A stretch of DNA of 64,000 nt from contig NZ_LSRN01000067.1 of NCBI RefSeq assembly GCF_001885615.1, positions 48,142-112,141 of the forward strand, read 5' to 3'. How positions within the stretch are numbered: the first letter of the stretch is position 1; the number at the start of each line of letters is the position of its first letter. The stretch is from Alkalibacterium sp. 20 (lineage in GTDB: Bacteria; Bacillota; Bacilli; Lactobacillales; Carnobacteriaceae_A). Below are positions 26,955-36,682 of the stretch, one piece after another. A model generated the notes under the pieces. That model did not search any database. It was not told the DNA's origin and was given only the letters and a program-made list of their open reading frames with translations. The position numbers were made by a program, and so were the translations under genes.

Positions 26955-27359
26955 TTGGATACATGGACAACTGTAACAATTATTTTGTGGGTTTTAATCA
27001 TTGGATATGGTGCGTATGAACTCTATTTACACTTTCAAAGAAAAAAAGCGGCAACGCCTTTGGACAATGAAGCATTTAAACAAGACATGCGTCGCGCTCA
27101 AATCGTGGATGTGAGAGAGAAAGACACTTTCAATGCCGGTCATATATTAGGAGCGCGAAATATTCCATATTCTCAATTAAAACAGCGTGCTGCGGAATTG
27201 AGAACAGATCAACCTATCTACTTATACGATGACAAGAAAACACTAAGTTATCGTGCTGCGATCCTATTGAGAAAAAATGGGTTTGAAGATTTGTATGTCC
27301 TTAAAGAAGGTTACTCCGGTTGGGACGGAAAAATAAAGCGTAAAAAAAGATTAGACTAA
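26955..27359 (+). CDS. Membrane-anchored rhodanese-like domain protein lacking the catalytic cysteine
   Basis: A 134-residue protein with one membrane segment (about 3-23) and a rhodanese domain (about 40-125) showing QIVDVREKDTFNAGHILGA and a closing GYSGWDGKIK. The active-site loop, normally with a catalytic cysteine, reads LYDDKKTLSYRAA, so sulfur transfer is unlikely and a binding role is more plausible. The upstream in-frame ATG at 26928 has no ribosome site, while GAGAGGAAG at 26940-26948 fits the TTG at 26955. Related lactic-acid-bacterial proteins after glcK also seem to lack the cysteine (from memory). Confidence 0.8.
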   Translation: MDTWTTVTIILWVLIIGYGAYELYLHFQRKKAATPLDNEAFKQDMRRAQIVDVREKDTFNAGHILGARNIPYSQLKQRAAELRTDQPIYLYDDKKTLSYRAAILLRKNGFEDLYVLKEGYSGWDGKIKRKKRLD

Positions 27360-27417
27360 TCTGGTCTGATGACTTGATTATTTTCATGGTTTTTACCATA
27401 ATTCAATAAGATGAAGA

Positions 27418-27448
27418 AGGGAATCTCAAAGATTTCCTTTTTTTATTA
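27418..27448 (+). terminator. Terminator after the rhodanese-like gene
   Basis: A short stem (GGGAATCT with AGATTTCC, one mismatch) with a 3-base loop, followed by T7. Confidence 0.75.
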
Positions 27449-27500
27449 GTCTATCCGAGTCGGATAATACACGTTTATACTTAAAAGAGGGAGTCTCCAC

Positions 27501-28982
27501 GTGAACATCAAACAAACCAAAATAGCTAAAGTAGTTATAACGGCCTTAGTTAAACAGCTGGACCGGAGAGATAACAACGAAGTGCCTACCGCTCTGATCT
27601 ATACGGCATTATTTATGGGGTCACTTATGGTCATCATTAATCAGACGGCCATAAAAACGGCTTTACCGACAATGATCATAGATCTGGATGTATCACCCTC
27701 GATTGGTCAATGGACGGTTTCCGGGTATACTCTGGTTAAAGGTATAATGGTTCCGATCACTGCCTTTGCCATGAATAAGTTTCGATCGAGAAATTTGTTC
27801 GTGCTGATGATGATAATTTTTGGCCTGGGCTCATTAGTTGCTGCTTCAGGTATAAATTTCTATGTGGTCTTATTAGGTACCCTGATTCAAGGAATCGGCG
27901 CCGGCATGGTCATCCCTTTGATGCAGACGATCATCTTAACTATATCACCCATTGAACAACGAGGCAGAGCATTAGGTTTAATGGGAATCGTATTGGGATT
28001 GGGTCCGACGTTAGGTCCGACAATGGGTGGGTGGATCGTTGACAATCTTTCCTGGCACTATATTTTCTACTTTCTACTCATCGGTTCACTGTTAGTCATT
28101 CCACTTGCCTTATTGACGCTTACCGATGTACTGCCTATGAGCAATCCAACCCTTGACTGGGTATCGATCAGGCATTCACTCATTGGTTTCGGTCTTTTCC
28201 TATTCGGCTTATCCGTTTTGGGATCCCAAGGATTTGATTCGCTTGTAGCCTGGGCCGGCATTTTAATTGGCGCACTGTTCATCACGCTCTTTATTAGGAG
28301 GAATCTGAACAGTGATGAACCAATGCTGAATGTATCATTATTTAAAAATAGGACATTCAGTCTGTCCGTCATTATCGCAATGCTGGGACTCATGGTTATT
28401 ACGGGCATTTCAAACATCATGCCCATGTATGTTCAAACCGTACTCGGTCGATCAGCCACTTTATCCGGTTTGATCGTTTTGCCCGGGGGCATGCTGAAAG
28501 CATTTATTTCACCGGCTACCGGCAACTTTTACGATAAATATGGGGTGAGAGTGATTGGTCCTTTAGGTGGCGCGATTCTCTTTGTCGGTACACTCTTATT
28601 AGCCTTTGTATCTACTTCAACACCTATATGGTTGATTATTGGAATGTACCTTTTCTTGTCACTCGGTTTCGGGATTTTCAACATTCCGATTACCACCGCC
28701 GGCATGAATGCTTTAGCTGATGAAGACATGGGACATGCGACGTCAGCAAGACAAACGGTCAGACAGATCGGTTCGAGTTTCGCTATTACCCTTGTATTTA
28801 CTACTATGTCGCTCGTTTCTTCCTTTTTCCATGTACCTGCTGCATCAAACGCTGGAGGAGGCAAGACCGACATCAGTATCGAAGGGATCCGGGGCGGGTT
28901 TGGAATGGTTGCCCTGCTGGCATTCATCGCATTTATCTTGACCTTCTTCTTAAGAGACAACAAGCGGAAAGAAACTTTTTGA
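27501..28982 (+). CDS. MFS multidrug transporter, DHA2 (EmrB/QacA) family
   Basis: A 493-residue transporter with about 14 predicted membrane segments, the DHA2 plan of proton-driven drug exporters. Family motifs are visible: TALPTMIIDL with SIGQWTVSGYTL in TM1-2, the G-rich QGIGAGMVIPL, and the antiporter motif C region GLGPTLGPTMGGWIVD in TM5. Substrates cannot be inferred. The start is GTG with AGAGGGAG upstream. It is monocistronic between terminators. The first 30 residues are cytoplasmic and basic. Confidence 0.87.
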   Translation: MNIKQTKIAKVVITALVKQLDRRDNNEVPTALIYTALFMGSLMVIINQTAIKTALPTMIIDLDVSPSIGQWTVSGYTLVKGIMVPITAFAMNKFRSRNLFVLMMIIFGLGSLVAASGINFYVVLLGTLIQGIGAGMVIPLMQTIILTISPIEQRGRALGLMGIVLGLGPTLGPTMGGWIVDNLSWHYIFYFLLIGSLLVIPLALLTLTDVLPMSNPTLDWVSIRHSLIGFGLFLFGLSVLGSQGFDSLVAWAGILIGALFITLFIRRNLNSDEPMLNVSLFKNRTFSLSVIIAMLGLMVITGISNIMPMYVQTVLGRSATLSGLIVLPGGMLKAFISPATGNFYDKYGVRVIGPLGGAILFVGTLLLAFVSTSTPIWLIIGMYLFLSLGFGIFNIPITTAGMNALADEDMGHATSARQTVRQIGSSFAITLVFTTMSLVSSFFHVPAASNAGGGKTDISIEGIRGGFGMVALLAFIAFILTFFLRDNKRKETF

Positions 28983-28990
28983 TCTTCAAG

Positions 28991-29020
28991 AATAACGCTT
29001 TGCGTATTGCCTTTTTTTTA
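28991..29020 (+). terminator. Terminator after the MFS gene
   Basis: AATAACGC pairs with GCGTATT with one bulge, followed by T8. Confidence 0.65.
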
Positions 29021-29053
29021 AAAGGTACCCTTAAATTTAAGCGCAATATAAGG

Positions 29054-29098
29054 TTTATTGAAATAATAAAAAGAAATATTGTTTATTATTTCAATAAA
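29054..29098. repeat. Perfect 17-bp inverted repeat
   Basis: TTTATTGAAATAATAAA at 29054-29070 is exactly complementary to 29082-29098, with an 11-base loop. It lies in the 326-base gap upstream of the Mur-like gene. It has no T run typical of a terminator on either side. Confidence 0.8.
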
Positions 29099-29112
29099 AT
29101 AGGGTAATTCCC

Positions 29113-29142
29113 TTTACTAAAAGCATTGATTATCATTATACT
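29113..29142 (+). promoter_or_regulatory. Promoter with overlapping Fur-like box upstream of the Mur-like gene
   Basis: TTTACT (29113-29118), an 18-base spacer and TATACT (29137-29142). The 13-mer TGATTATCATTAT at 29127-29139 overlaps the -10 box and matches the core of Fur-family operators. A second -10-like TATAAT lies at 29168-29173. Confidence 0.45.
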
Positions 29143-29308
29143 TACATAATGGAAGTTATTTAAAGGATATAATAAGTTTTAGATAGTTAGCTTATTATTA
29201 TGACTTTCTACATGTTCCTTTCAAAAATAAATTTGCGTACGACACGGAAGCTCTCTAGAAATAAGACAGAAGATCAAACGATTCATTGACTAAACGGAGG
29301 ATTAATTT

Positions 29309-30874
29309 ATGAACTTATCCAAATTACTTGAAGCTATAGACATTCGGGCTGAAAAAGGCTATGAAACGGACTGTAACATAAAAAAGTTGGCTTACCATTC
29401 GAGTCACGTTGAACCCGGTACACTTTTCGTATGCATTCGTGGATTTCAGATCGATGGACATGACTATGCTGGCTATGCAGAAAAGAATGGAGCCGCAGCT
29501 ATTGTCGTAGAAAAATTCATGCCCGACATAACGATTCCGCAGTTCCTTGTTGCTGACAGCCGAAGAGCGCTGGCAGAATTGTCTGACTCGTTTCACAAAA
29601 ACCCTTCACGTTTTATGCGGTTATTTGGTGTCACGGGTACCAATGGCAAAACAACCATCACATACATGACCGATGCTGTGTTTAGGGCCTATGAACTGAA
29701 AACGGGATTGATCGGTACGATAATGGTGAAGTATGATGACGTGATGGTGCCAAGTGTTCTGACAACCCCGGAATCTCTTGATCTGCAGAAACATTTGTCA
29801 GACATGCGGGATAAAAACATTACGCATGTCTCGATGGAAGTTTCTTCATCCGCATTGGAGCTCCAGCGCGTCGCTAGCGTCGCCTTCGATGTCGCTGCGT
29901 TCACTAACATAAGCAGAGATCACATCGACTTGCATGGGTCATATGAAGCGTATTTCAATGCAAAAGCATCGTTTATCCGGGAGGCATCGAAAGAAAGTGT
30001 TGCAGTCCTGAATATAGATGAACCTACTATAGAGAAATTAGCATCAGAAACAGAAGCTCAGGTCATTACTTTCGGAATAGAAAATCCGACTGGACATCTC
30101 TCTGTCACGGATATCGACTTGTCGAGCGGAACGCCGGAATGTACAGTTCACTTGAATAAGCCAATAAAAACTTTAGAGGGCATGGAAGTAAGCCCGACTT
30201 CATTTAAATTGCATTTAGCAGTTCTGGGTCGCTTCTCGATATATAACGCACTGACTGCTATTGCCGCTGGCTTAGTCAATGCCATTCCTGTAGATATCAT
30301 CAAGCAGGGCCTGGAAGGATTCAAAGGAGTAGAAAGACGATTCCAGCTCATTTATAACAAAGACTTTATGGTCATTGATGATTTGATGCTGAATGAAAAT
30401 AATATCGATTCAAGCATGGCAACGATAGACGCACTCGGTTATAATTCCATTAATTTCGTACATGCCATTCGTGGCAACAGAGGCGCAAGTATCAACCGTG
30501 AAAATGCTGAAAATATGGCAGATTGGTTCTCAAGACTAAATATCAGGCAGATCATACTGACAGCAAGTCGCTCACATGTCGATAATTTGAATCGCGTGAC
30601 AGAAGAAGAAACCAACGCCTATATTGATGTAATGAAAAGTCGAGGCATAACCGTTGATTTTTATCAGGAACTGCCGGACGCACTCTCTGCCGGACTTAGC
30701 AAGATAAAGACAGGCGACCTGCTGATGATTACCGGCGCTCATGGTATGGACTATGGAACACAACTAATACTGAATGCGTTGCTGGAAAGAAAGACAGGTG
30801 TGAATAGAGACGCTATAAAGGACGTCTTGAGTCGGAAAGTTATAGGTATGAAAGCTATTGATTCTATTATCTAA
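29309..30874 (+). CDS. MurE-like Mur ligase paralogue with atypical C-terminal motifs
   Basis: A 521-residue ATP-dependent amide ligase of the Mur family. The N-terminal domain and the ATP domain are intact: P-loop GVTGTNGKTT (107-116), TTPES, MEVSSSAL, RDHIDLHG, and the carbamylated-lysine position Lys219 (NAKASF), then GRFSIYNALTA. The C-terminal domain deviates: the usual DYAHTPD reads DDLMLNEN (357-364), and the amino-acid specificity motif (DNPR in DAP enzymes) aligns near VDNLNR (424-429). It may add an amino acid to a substrate other than UDP-MurNAc-dipeptide. GGAGG precedes the ATG. It stands alone with a regulated-looking promoter. Confidence 0.75.
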   Translation: MNLSKLLEAIDIRAEKGYETDCNIKKLAYHSSHVEPGTLFVCIRGFQIDGHDYAGYAEKNGAAAIVVEKFMPDITIPQFLVADSRRALAELSDSFHKNPSRFMRLFGVTGTNGKTTITYMTDAVFRAYELKTGLIGTIMVKYDDVMVPSVLTTPESLDLQKHLSDMRDKNITHVSMEVSSSALELQRVASVAFDVAAFTNISRDHIDLHGSYEAYFNAKASFIREASKESVAVLNIDEPTIEKLASETEAQVITFGIENPTGHLSVTDIDLSSGTPECTVHLNKPIKTLEGMEVSPTSFKLHLAVLGRFSIYNALTAIAAGLVNAIPVDIIKQGLEGFKGVERRFQLIYNKDFMVIDDLMLNENNIDSSMATIDALGYNSINFVHAIRGNRGASINRENAENMADWFSRLNIRQIILTASRSHVDNLNRVTEEETNAYIDVMKSRGITVDFYQELPDALSAGLSKIKTGDLLMITGAHGMDYGTQLILNALLERKTGVNRDAIKDVLSRKVIGMKAIDSII

Positions 30875-30960
30875 TGAGAGGTGTTTATTTTAAAAGGCAG
30901 AAAAAAGCGTGCCTTTTTCATTATTAGTGATTTCCGGATCAGTAACACCCAAATAAAAAA

Positions 30961-31020
30961 GGCTCCACAGCGGTTCTCACTCAAAAATAGAGCGGGAACG
31001 GAAGCTGTGGAGCTTTTTTA
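30961..31020. terminator. Bidirectional terminator between the Mur-like gene and ppsR
   Basis: GGCTCCACAGC (30961-30971) pairs with GCTGTGGAGCT (31004-31014). It is flanked by A-rich and T-rich runs, and a smaller dyad lies inside the loop. Confidence 0.8.
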
Positions 31021-31040
31021 TTATCCAGACTATTGAAAAT

Positions 31041-31853
31041 TTACTGATGTTTCAATGAATCAATAATAATGGCTGATGTTTCTTCAATAGACTTACTGGA
31101 AACATTGATGACCTGACAATTCAATTTAGTGTATAATTCTTCTGCATATTTAATTTCTTTACGAATGCGCTCTTTACTGGAATAAGGTGTTTCTGGAGAC
31201 ATACCATAAGAAATCATGCGTTCTCTTCGGATATTGGATAACATCTCTTCATCATTCGTTAACCCTACTATGTGGCGGGTATTTACTTTCCATATTTCAT
31301 CAGGCAAACGTGATTCGGGCATTAACGGCAGATTGGCCACTTTATAACCCTGGTTAGCCATATAGATACTTAACGGAGTCTTGGATGTTCTTGAAATACC
31401 CAGGATAACGATATCCGCTTCCAGAAAACCTTTGGGATTTTTGCCGTCATCGTATTTGATGGCAAATTCCAGAGCGCCGATCCGGTTGAAATATTTATCA
31501 TCCATTCTATGCTTGGCACCTGGTTTGTGTTGCGGCATAACGTTCGTTCGCGATGTTACTTCACTAATTAGCGGATTGAGGACATCAAAACATTTTAAAT
31601 CGTTAACGGCACAAAAATCTTCAATCGTATCGACTAAGATAGTATCAACAAAGGTATGAAGCAAAATTGCATGGTACCTCTTTGCTTTTTCCAGAACTTC
31701 GTTTACTTGATCTTCTCCAGCAATGAAGGGATAATTCTTCAATTCGTACTCCACATCAGGAAATTGTGCGAGAGCAGCATGCACAACGTTACTTGCTGTT
31801 CCGCCCACAGAATCGGATAAGACCATAATTGTTAATGAAGAACGTGTTGACAT
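31041..31853 (-). CDS. Pyruvate, phosphate dikinase regulatory protein (bifunctional kinase/pyrophosphorylase)
   Basis: The 270-residue protein belongs to the DUF299 (PPDK/PEP synthetase regulatory protein) family, which phosphorylates a target threonine with ADP and removes it by phosphorolysis. Motifs include SDSVGGTASNVVHAAL near the start, the P-loop-like GISRTSKTPLSIYMANQG (about 150-168) and PLMPESRLP. It corresponds to YqfL in Bacillus. The target PPDK is not in this window, so the partner here is unknown. GAAAGGAGATC precedes the ATG. It is divergent from the Zur-like regulator. Confidence 0.9.
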   Translation of the reverse strand: MSTRSSLTIMVLSDSVGGTASNVVHAALAQFPDVEYELKNYPFIAGEDQVNEVLEKAKRYHAILLHTFVDTILVDTIEDFCAVNDLKCFDVLNPLISEVTSRTNVMPQHKPGAKHRMDDKYFNRIGALEFAIKYDDGKNPKGFLEADIVILGISRTSKTPLSIYMANQGYKVANLPLMPESRLPDEIWKVNTRHIVGLTNDEEMLSNIRRERMISYGMSPETPYSSKERIRKEIKYAEELYTKLNCQVINVSSKSIEETSAIIIDSLKHQ

Positions 31854-31929
31854 AATTAGATCTCCTTTCTCAAATCATTTATAATCCTAGTATATAGGAA
31901 GTGACGCCAAATTAGAATTAATTTGAAAC

Positions 31930-31957
31930 TTGATATTTAAATTTGTTTCGTTATACT
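31930..31957 (+). promoter_or_regulatory. Promoter of the Fur-family gene
   Basis: TTGATA (31930-31935), a 16-base spacer and TATACT (31952-31957). Confidence 0.65.
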
Positions 31958-31994
31958 GTAGAAGAATAAATAATAATTAAGGGAAGCGATCTCA

Positions 31995-32417
31995 GTGGCT
32001 GCTTTTGAACAAGCTGTTAGAACTCTAAAACAAAATGGTTACAAGACGACGGGCAAAAGACAGCGTATTTTAGAAGTTTTATACAAAACAAATAAATATA
32101 TGTCTGCTAAAGAAGTCCAAGACCGATTGAAGAAAACGTTTCCTGGTATAAGCCCAGACACCATTTATAGAAATTTGCATATGTTTGTCGAATTGAATGT
32201 TGTAGAAGAGACAGAATTAAATGGAGAAAAACTCTTTCGTGCAATGTGTGATGTACATGGACACCATCATCATTTTATTTGCACAGAATGCGGAAAAACA
32301 AAAGAATTGGAATGTCCGTTAGAACTTTTCCAAGATCAGCTGCCAGGATATGAAGTAGAATCACATCGTTTCGAATTGTTCGGAAAATGTGAGGCGTGCC
32401 TAAAAAAGACGATTTAA
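31995..32417 (+). CDS. zur: Fur-family metal regulator, probably Zur
   Basis: A 140-residue dimeric repressor. It has an N-terminal winged helix (KRQRILEVL, ISPDTIYRNLHMF), a His-rich metal site DVHGHHHHFIC, and the two structural-zinc CxxC pairs CTECGK and CEACL. The sequence style and the neighbour ppsR (yqfL) suggest Zur (zinc), but Fur or PerR cannot be excluded without alignment. It starts at GTG after GGGAAGCG. It is followed by a weak hairpin and rpsU. Confidence 0.82.
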   Translation: MAAFEQAVRTLKQNGYKTTGKRQRILEVLYKTNKYMSAKEVQDRLKKTFPGISPDTIYRNLHMFVELNVVEETELNGEKLFRAMCDVHGHHHHFICTECGKTKELECPLELFQDQLPGYEVESHRFELFGKCEACLKKTI

Positions 32418-32506
32418 TAATTTAATATGGGAGTGTTGACCCATTTGTCATGATTAATTTTATGATAAGGTTGACGCTCTCATTTATATTGTATATAATA
32501 AAAATG

Positions 32507-32539
32507 AATTGTTTTATACTTTATGTATAAATAACAATT
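32507..32539. promoter_or_regulatory. Inverted repeat over a -10-like box before rpsU
   Basis: AATTGTTTTATAC (32507-32519) and GTATAAATAACAATT (32525-32539) form a dyad with a two-base bulge. TATACT at 32515-32520 lies inside. It could be an operator or simply a symmetric AT-rich promoter. Confidence 0.4.
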
Positions 32540-32632
32540 ACATCATTTAATGATAGGGAAGACCAATTGTGACTATTTCAACATGTAATGCCACATGGAA
32601 CGCCCTGAACGTACGAGGGGAGGGGAAGAACG

Positions 32633-32803
32633 TTGACTAAAACAGATATCAAGAAAGGCGAGAATCTTGAAGATGCTCTTCGTCGTTTCAAACGTTCCGT
32701 TTCTAAATCCGGCACTATGAAAGAAGCACGTAAACGCGAGCACTACGAAAAACCAAGTGTTAAACGTAAATTGAAATCTATAGAAGCACGTAAACGTAAA
32801 TAA
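32633..32803 (+). CDS. rpsU: 30S ribosomal protein S21
   Basis: A 56-residue basic ribosomal protein: [20 protein letters not shown], then [20 protein letters not shown] and a lysine/arginine-rich tail. It matches S21 over its full length. The start is TTG, with a strong GAGGGGAGGGG just upstream. yqeY follows 46 bases later, the conserved rpsU-yqeY-phoH order. S21 is present in the small subunit near the anti-Shine-Dalgarno region. Confidence 0.95.
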   Translation: MTKTDIKKGENLEDALRRFKRSVSKSGTMKEARKREHYEKPSVKRKLKSIEARKRK

Positions 32804-32849
32804 TAATTTTCGTTTTGTCAGATGTTTCAAATGATAGAAGGTGAACGCG

Positions 32850-33296
32850 TTGAGTAAACTTGATCAATTAAATAAAGACATGATAACTGCTATGAAACAG
32901 AAAGATAAAGAAACATTATCGACTGTTCGTATGTTGAAATCTGCCTTGCAAACTGAACAAATCAATAAGCGTGAAGAATTGACCGAGGAAGAAGAGTTAA
33001 CGATTCTTGCTCGCGAGAAAAAACAACGTATGGAATCTTATACTGAATTTAAGGCCGCTGGTCGCGATGACCTGGTGCTTAAAATAGAAAAAGAGCTATC
33101 CGTTGTGGAGAATTATCTTCCGGCACAATTGAGTGAAGATGAGGTTCGCACGATCGTTCAGGAAACAGTTGCTCAAACGCAGGCATCATCCATGCAAGAC
33201 ATGGGTAAAGTGATGGGCGCTTTGATGTCAAAAGTTAAAGGTAAAGCAGATGGATCATTAGTAAGCTCTATCGTTAAAGAAGAATTAAATAAGTAG
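32850..33296 (+). CDS. yqeY: GatB/YqeY domain protein
   Basis: A 148-residue protein of the YqeY family, related to the C-terminal tRNA-binding domain of the GatB amidotransferase subunit. It has DKETLSTVRMLKSALQ, EEELTILAREKKQRMES, ELSVVENYLPAQLSEDE and the closing GKVMGALMSKVKGKADGS. The exact role is unknown. A GTG at 32841 overlaps the ribosome site AGAAGGTG, so the TTG at 32850 is chosen. A terminator follows. Confidence 0.92.
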   Translation: MSKLDQLNKDMITAMKQKDKETLSTVRMLKSALQTEQINKREELTEEEELTILAREKKQRMESYTEFKAAGRDDLVLKIEKELSVVENYLPAQLSEDEVRTIVQETVAQTQASSMQDMGKVMGALMSKVKGKADGSLVSSIVKEELNK

Positions 33297-33306
33297 ATCT
33301 TCGATC

Positions 33307-33352
33307 AAAAAAGAACGTTGTTTAGAACCATTTAAACAGCGTTCTTTTTTTG
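33307..33352 (+). terminator. Terminator after yqeY
   Basis: A 15-base stem with one wobble (AAAGAACGTTGTTTA with TAAACAGCGTTCTTT) is followed by T7. Confidence 0.88.
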
Positions 33353-33503
33353 CAATCAGTTAAATCAATATCAAAAAGTGTTATTTTCAGCATCATCATA
33401 GAGTTTTAGTCCTATTTATGCTATTATTTATATACTTAAACGACTATGGAGTGAGAGCTGATAAGTACATGTCAGTCTTACATAAGAAGGAGATGTTAGC
33501 TGG

Positions 33504-34475
33504 TTGACTGAATCAAATGAGAAGCGAAAAGTTCATTTAGAAGATTCGCAGCGGGTCTTTGCTTTATTTGGTCCTCAAAACAGTTACTTAACGTTGATGG
33601 AAGAAGAAATGGCTGTGTCGATCAACAGCCGCGGCACCCAACTTGAAATTGAAGGCAAACATGAAACCATTGATTTGATTGAATCACTTTTTCAACAATT
33701 ACTGGTTTTGGAAGACAAAGGTATTGAAATAAAAAAAGCAGACGTTGTAACAGCCATTAGAATGGCTAAACAAAATAATCTGGCAAAATTCGTGCGGATG
33801 TACGAAGAAGAAATCACGCGCGACAAAGATGGCAAGATCATCCGGGCGCGAAACGTCGGACAACGCAATTATATCGAATCAGTCAAGCATAACGATATTG
33901 TTTTTGGTATTGGCCCGGCCGGAACCGGAAAAACATTCGTCGCTGTCGCTATGGCTATAGCAGCGTTGCGCAGAGGCGATGTTAAACGCATCATCTTGAC
34001 GAGACCGGCAGTTGAAGCGGGCGAATCACTCGGATTTTTACCTGGGGACTTGAAAGAGAAAGTGGACCCCTATCTACGTCCGATATATGATGCGCTCTAT
34101 ACGATCTTCGGCACAGAGCATACTAATCGTTTGATTGAGCGGGAAACCATCGAGATCGCTCCTTTGGCCTATATGCGGGGACGAACGCTGGATGATGCGT
34201 TTGTCATCTTGGATGAAGCTCAGAATACGACCACGCAACAAATGAAAATGTTTTTGACCCGTTTAGGCTTCGGTTCTAAAATGGTGATCAATGGTGATAT
34301 CACACAAATCGATTTGCCTAAACGAGTAAGCAGTGGACTTATTCATGCTGAACGAGTGTTAGCTAAAGTTAAAGGCGTCGGTCATGTCCACTTTGATGCG
34401 GATGATGTTGTAAGACATCCTCTGGTTGCTAAAGTGATACTTGCGTATGTGAATGAACCGGATAGGGAAGATTAA
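33504..34475 (+). CDS. phoH: PhoH family protein
   Basis: A 323-residue cytosolic ATPase of the PhoH family, thought to act in RNA metabolism with YbeY. The N-terminal part (about 15-100) is KH-like. The ATPase part has Walker A GIGPAGTGKTF (about 132-142), RPAVEAGESLGFLPGD, and Walker B VILDEAQNTT. The start is TTG after AGAAGGAGATG. Its TAA shares one base with the ybeY ATG, so translation may be coupled. It begins the phoH-ybeY-dgkA-cdd-era-recO operon. Confidence 0.94.
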   Translation: MTESNEKRKVHLEDSQRVFALFGPQNSYLTLMEEEMAVSINSRGTQLEIEGKHETIDLIESLFQQLLVLEDKGIEIKKADVVTAIRMAKQNNLAKFVRMYEEEITRDKDGKIIRARNVGQRNYIESVKHNDIVFGIGPAGTGKTFVAVAMAIAALRRGDVKRIILTRPAVEAGESLGFLPGDLKEKVDPYLRPIYDALYTIFGTEHTNRLIERETIEIAPLAYMRGRTLDDAFVILDEAQNTTTQQMKMFLTRLGFGSKMVINGDITQIDLPKRVSSGLIHAERVLAKVKGVGHVHFDADDVVRHPLVAKVILAYVNEPDRED

Positions 34476-34945
34476 TGGATATAATAATACATGATGATAC
34501 AAAACACCTGACCCAGGAAAAACTGGACTGGATGGAAGAGTTGCTGCAATTTTCCGCAGATAAATTGACTGTCCCGAAAAATGCAGAAATTTCCATTACA
34601 ATCGTCGATAATCAGGAAATAAGAAAAATCAACAAAGAATACCGCAACAAAGACACCGCGACTGACGTGATCAGTTTTGCGCTGGAAGACGACGAAGATA
34701 TTTTTATGACACTTGAACTGGAAGACGATGAAATACCAAGAGACTTAGGAGACATTTTTATTTCTTATGATAAAGCAGTGGAACAGGCCGGTGATTATGG
34801 ACACTCTGTCGATAGAGAACTTGGCTTCCTGCTCGTACATGGTTTCCTGCATTTAAATGGATACGACCATATGACAGAAGCAGATGAGAAAGAAATGTTC
34901 TCCCTACAAGAGGAGATTTTAAGTGAGTATGGACTCAAAAGATAA
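34475..34945 (+). CDS. ybeY: Endoribonuclease YbeY
   Basis: A 156-residue metal-dependent RNase required for 16S rRNA 3'-end maturation and ribosome quality control. The zinc-binding signature HGFLHLNGYDH is present near residue 124, together with the conserved NKEYRNKDTATDVISF and LGDIFIS. It overlaps phoH by one base and the next gene by 23 bases. Confidence 0.95.
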   Translation: MDIIIHDDTKHLTQEKLDWMEELLQFSADKLTVPKNAEISITIVDNQEIRKINKEYRNKDTATDVISFALEDDEDIFMTLELEDDEIPRDLGDIFISYDKAVEQAGDYGHSVDRELGFLLVHGFLHLNGYDHMTEADEKEMFSLQEEILSEYGLKR

Positions 34946-35324
34946 GCAAGATTTACCATGTAAAAACAGAAAATATAGAGACTCTTTTCGCTATGCCTCC
35001 TGGGGTGTGAAAACGGCCTTTAAGGAAGAGCGAAATTTGCGTACCCATGTTTTAACTGGACTCTTTGTTTTCGGCTTATCTTTGTTTCTTGGTCTCACCC
35101 GTGAAGAATGGCTATGGTTGCTCCTGGTGAGTTATCTGGTCTTTGCCATGGAACTGATCAATACAGTTGTCGAAAATGTCGTCGATCTGGTTACGGAAGA
35201 ATACCATCCGATTGCTAAAAAAGTTAAAGACATGGCAGCCGCAGTTGTCCTGGTAACAGCCAGTTTTGCTGTTGTGATCGGAACGATCATTATCCTGCCG
35301 AAATTACTACAAATTTTATTATAA
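34923..35324 (+). CDS. dgkA: Undecaprenol kinase / diacylglycerol kinase family protein
   Basis: A 133-residue membrane kinase that, in Gram-positives, phosphorylates undecaprenol to the carrier lipid used in wall synthesis. It has three predicted membrane segments (about 43-60, 63-82 and 107-127). The active-site stretch MELINTVVENVVDLVTEEYH and KVKDMAAAVVLV matches the DgkA family. AGGAG at 34911-34915 is seven bases from the GTG at 34923 and thirteen from the ATG at 34929, so GTG is preferred. It overlaps ybeY. Confidence 0.9.
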   Translation: MSMDSKDKQDLPCKNRKYRDSFRYASWGVKTAFKEERNLRTHVLTGLFVFGLSLFLGLTREEWLWLLLVSYLVFAMELINTVVENVVDLVTEEYHPIAKKVKDMAAAVVLVTASFAVVIGTIIILPKLLQILL

Positions 35325-35337
35325 AGAGGCGATATGA

Positions 35338-36653
<1,316 letters not shown>

Positions 36654-36682
36654 TTCAAAGTAAAAAGTGAGAAGGTGGCTGA

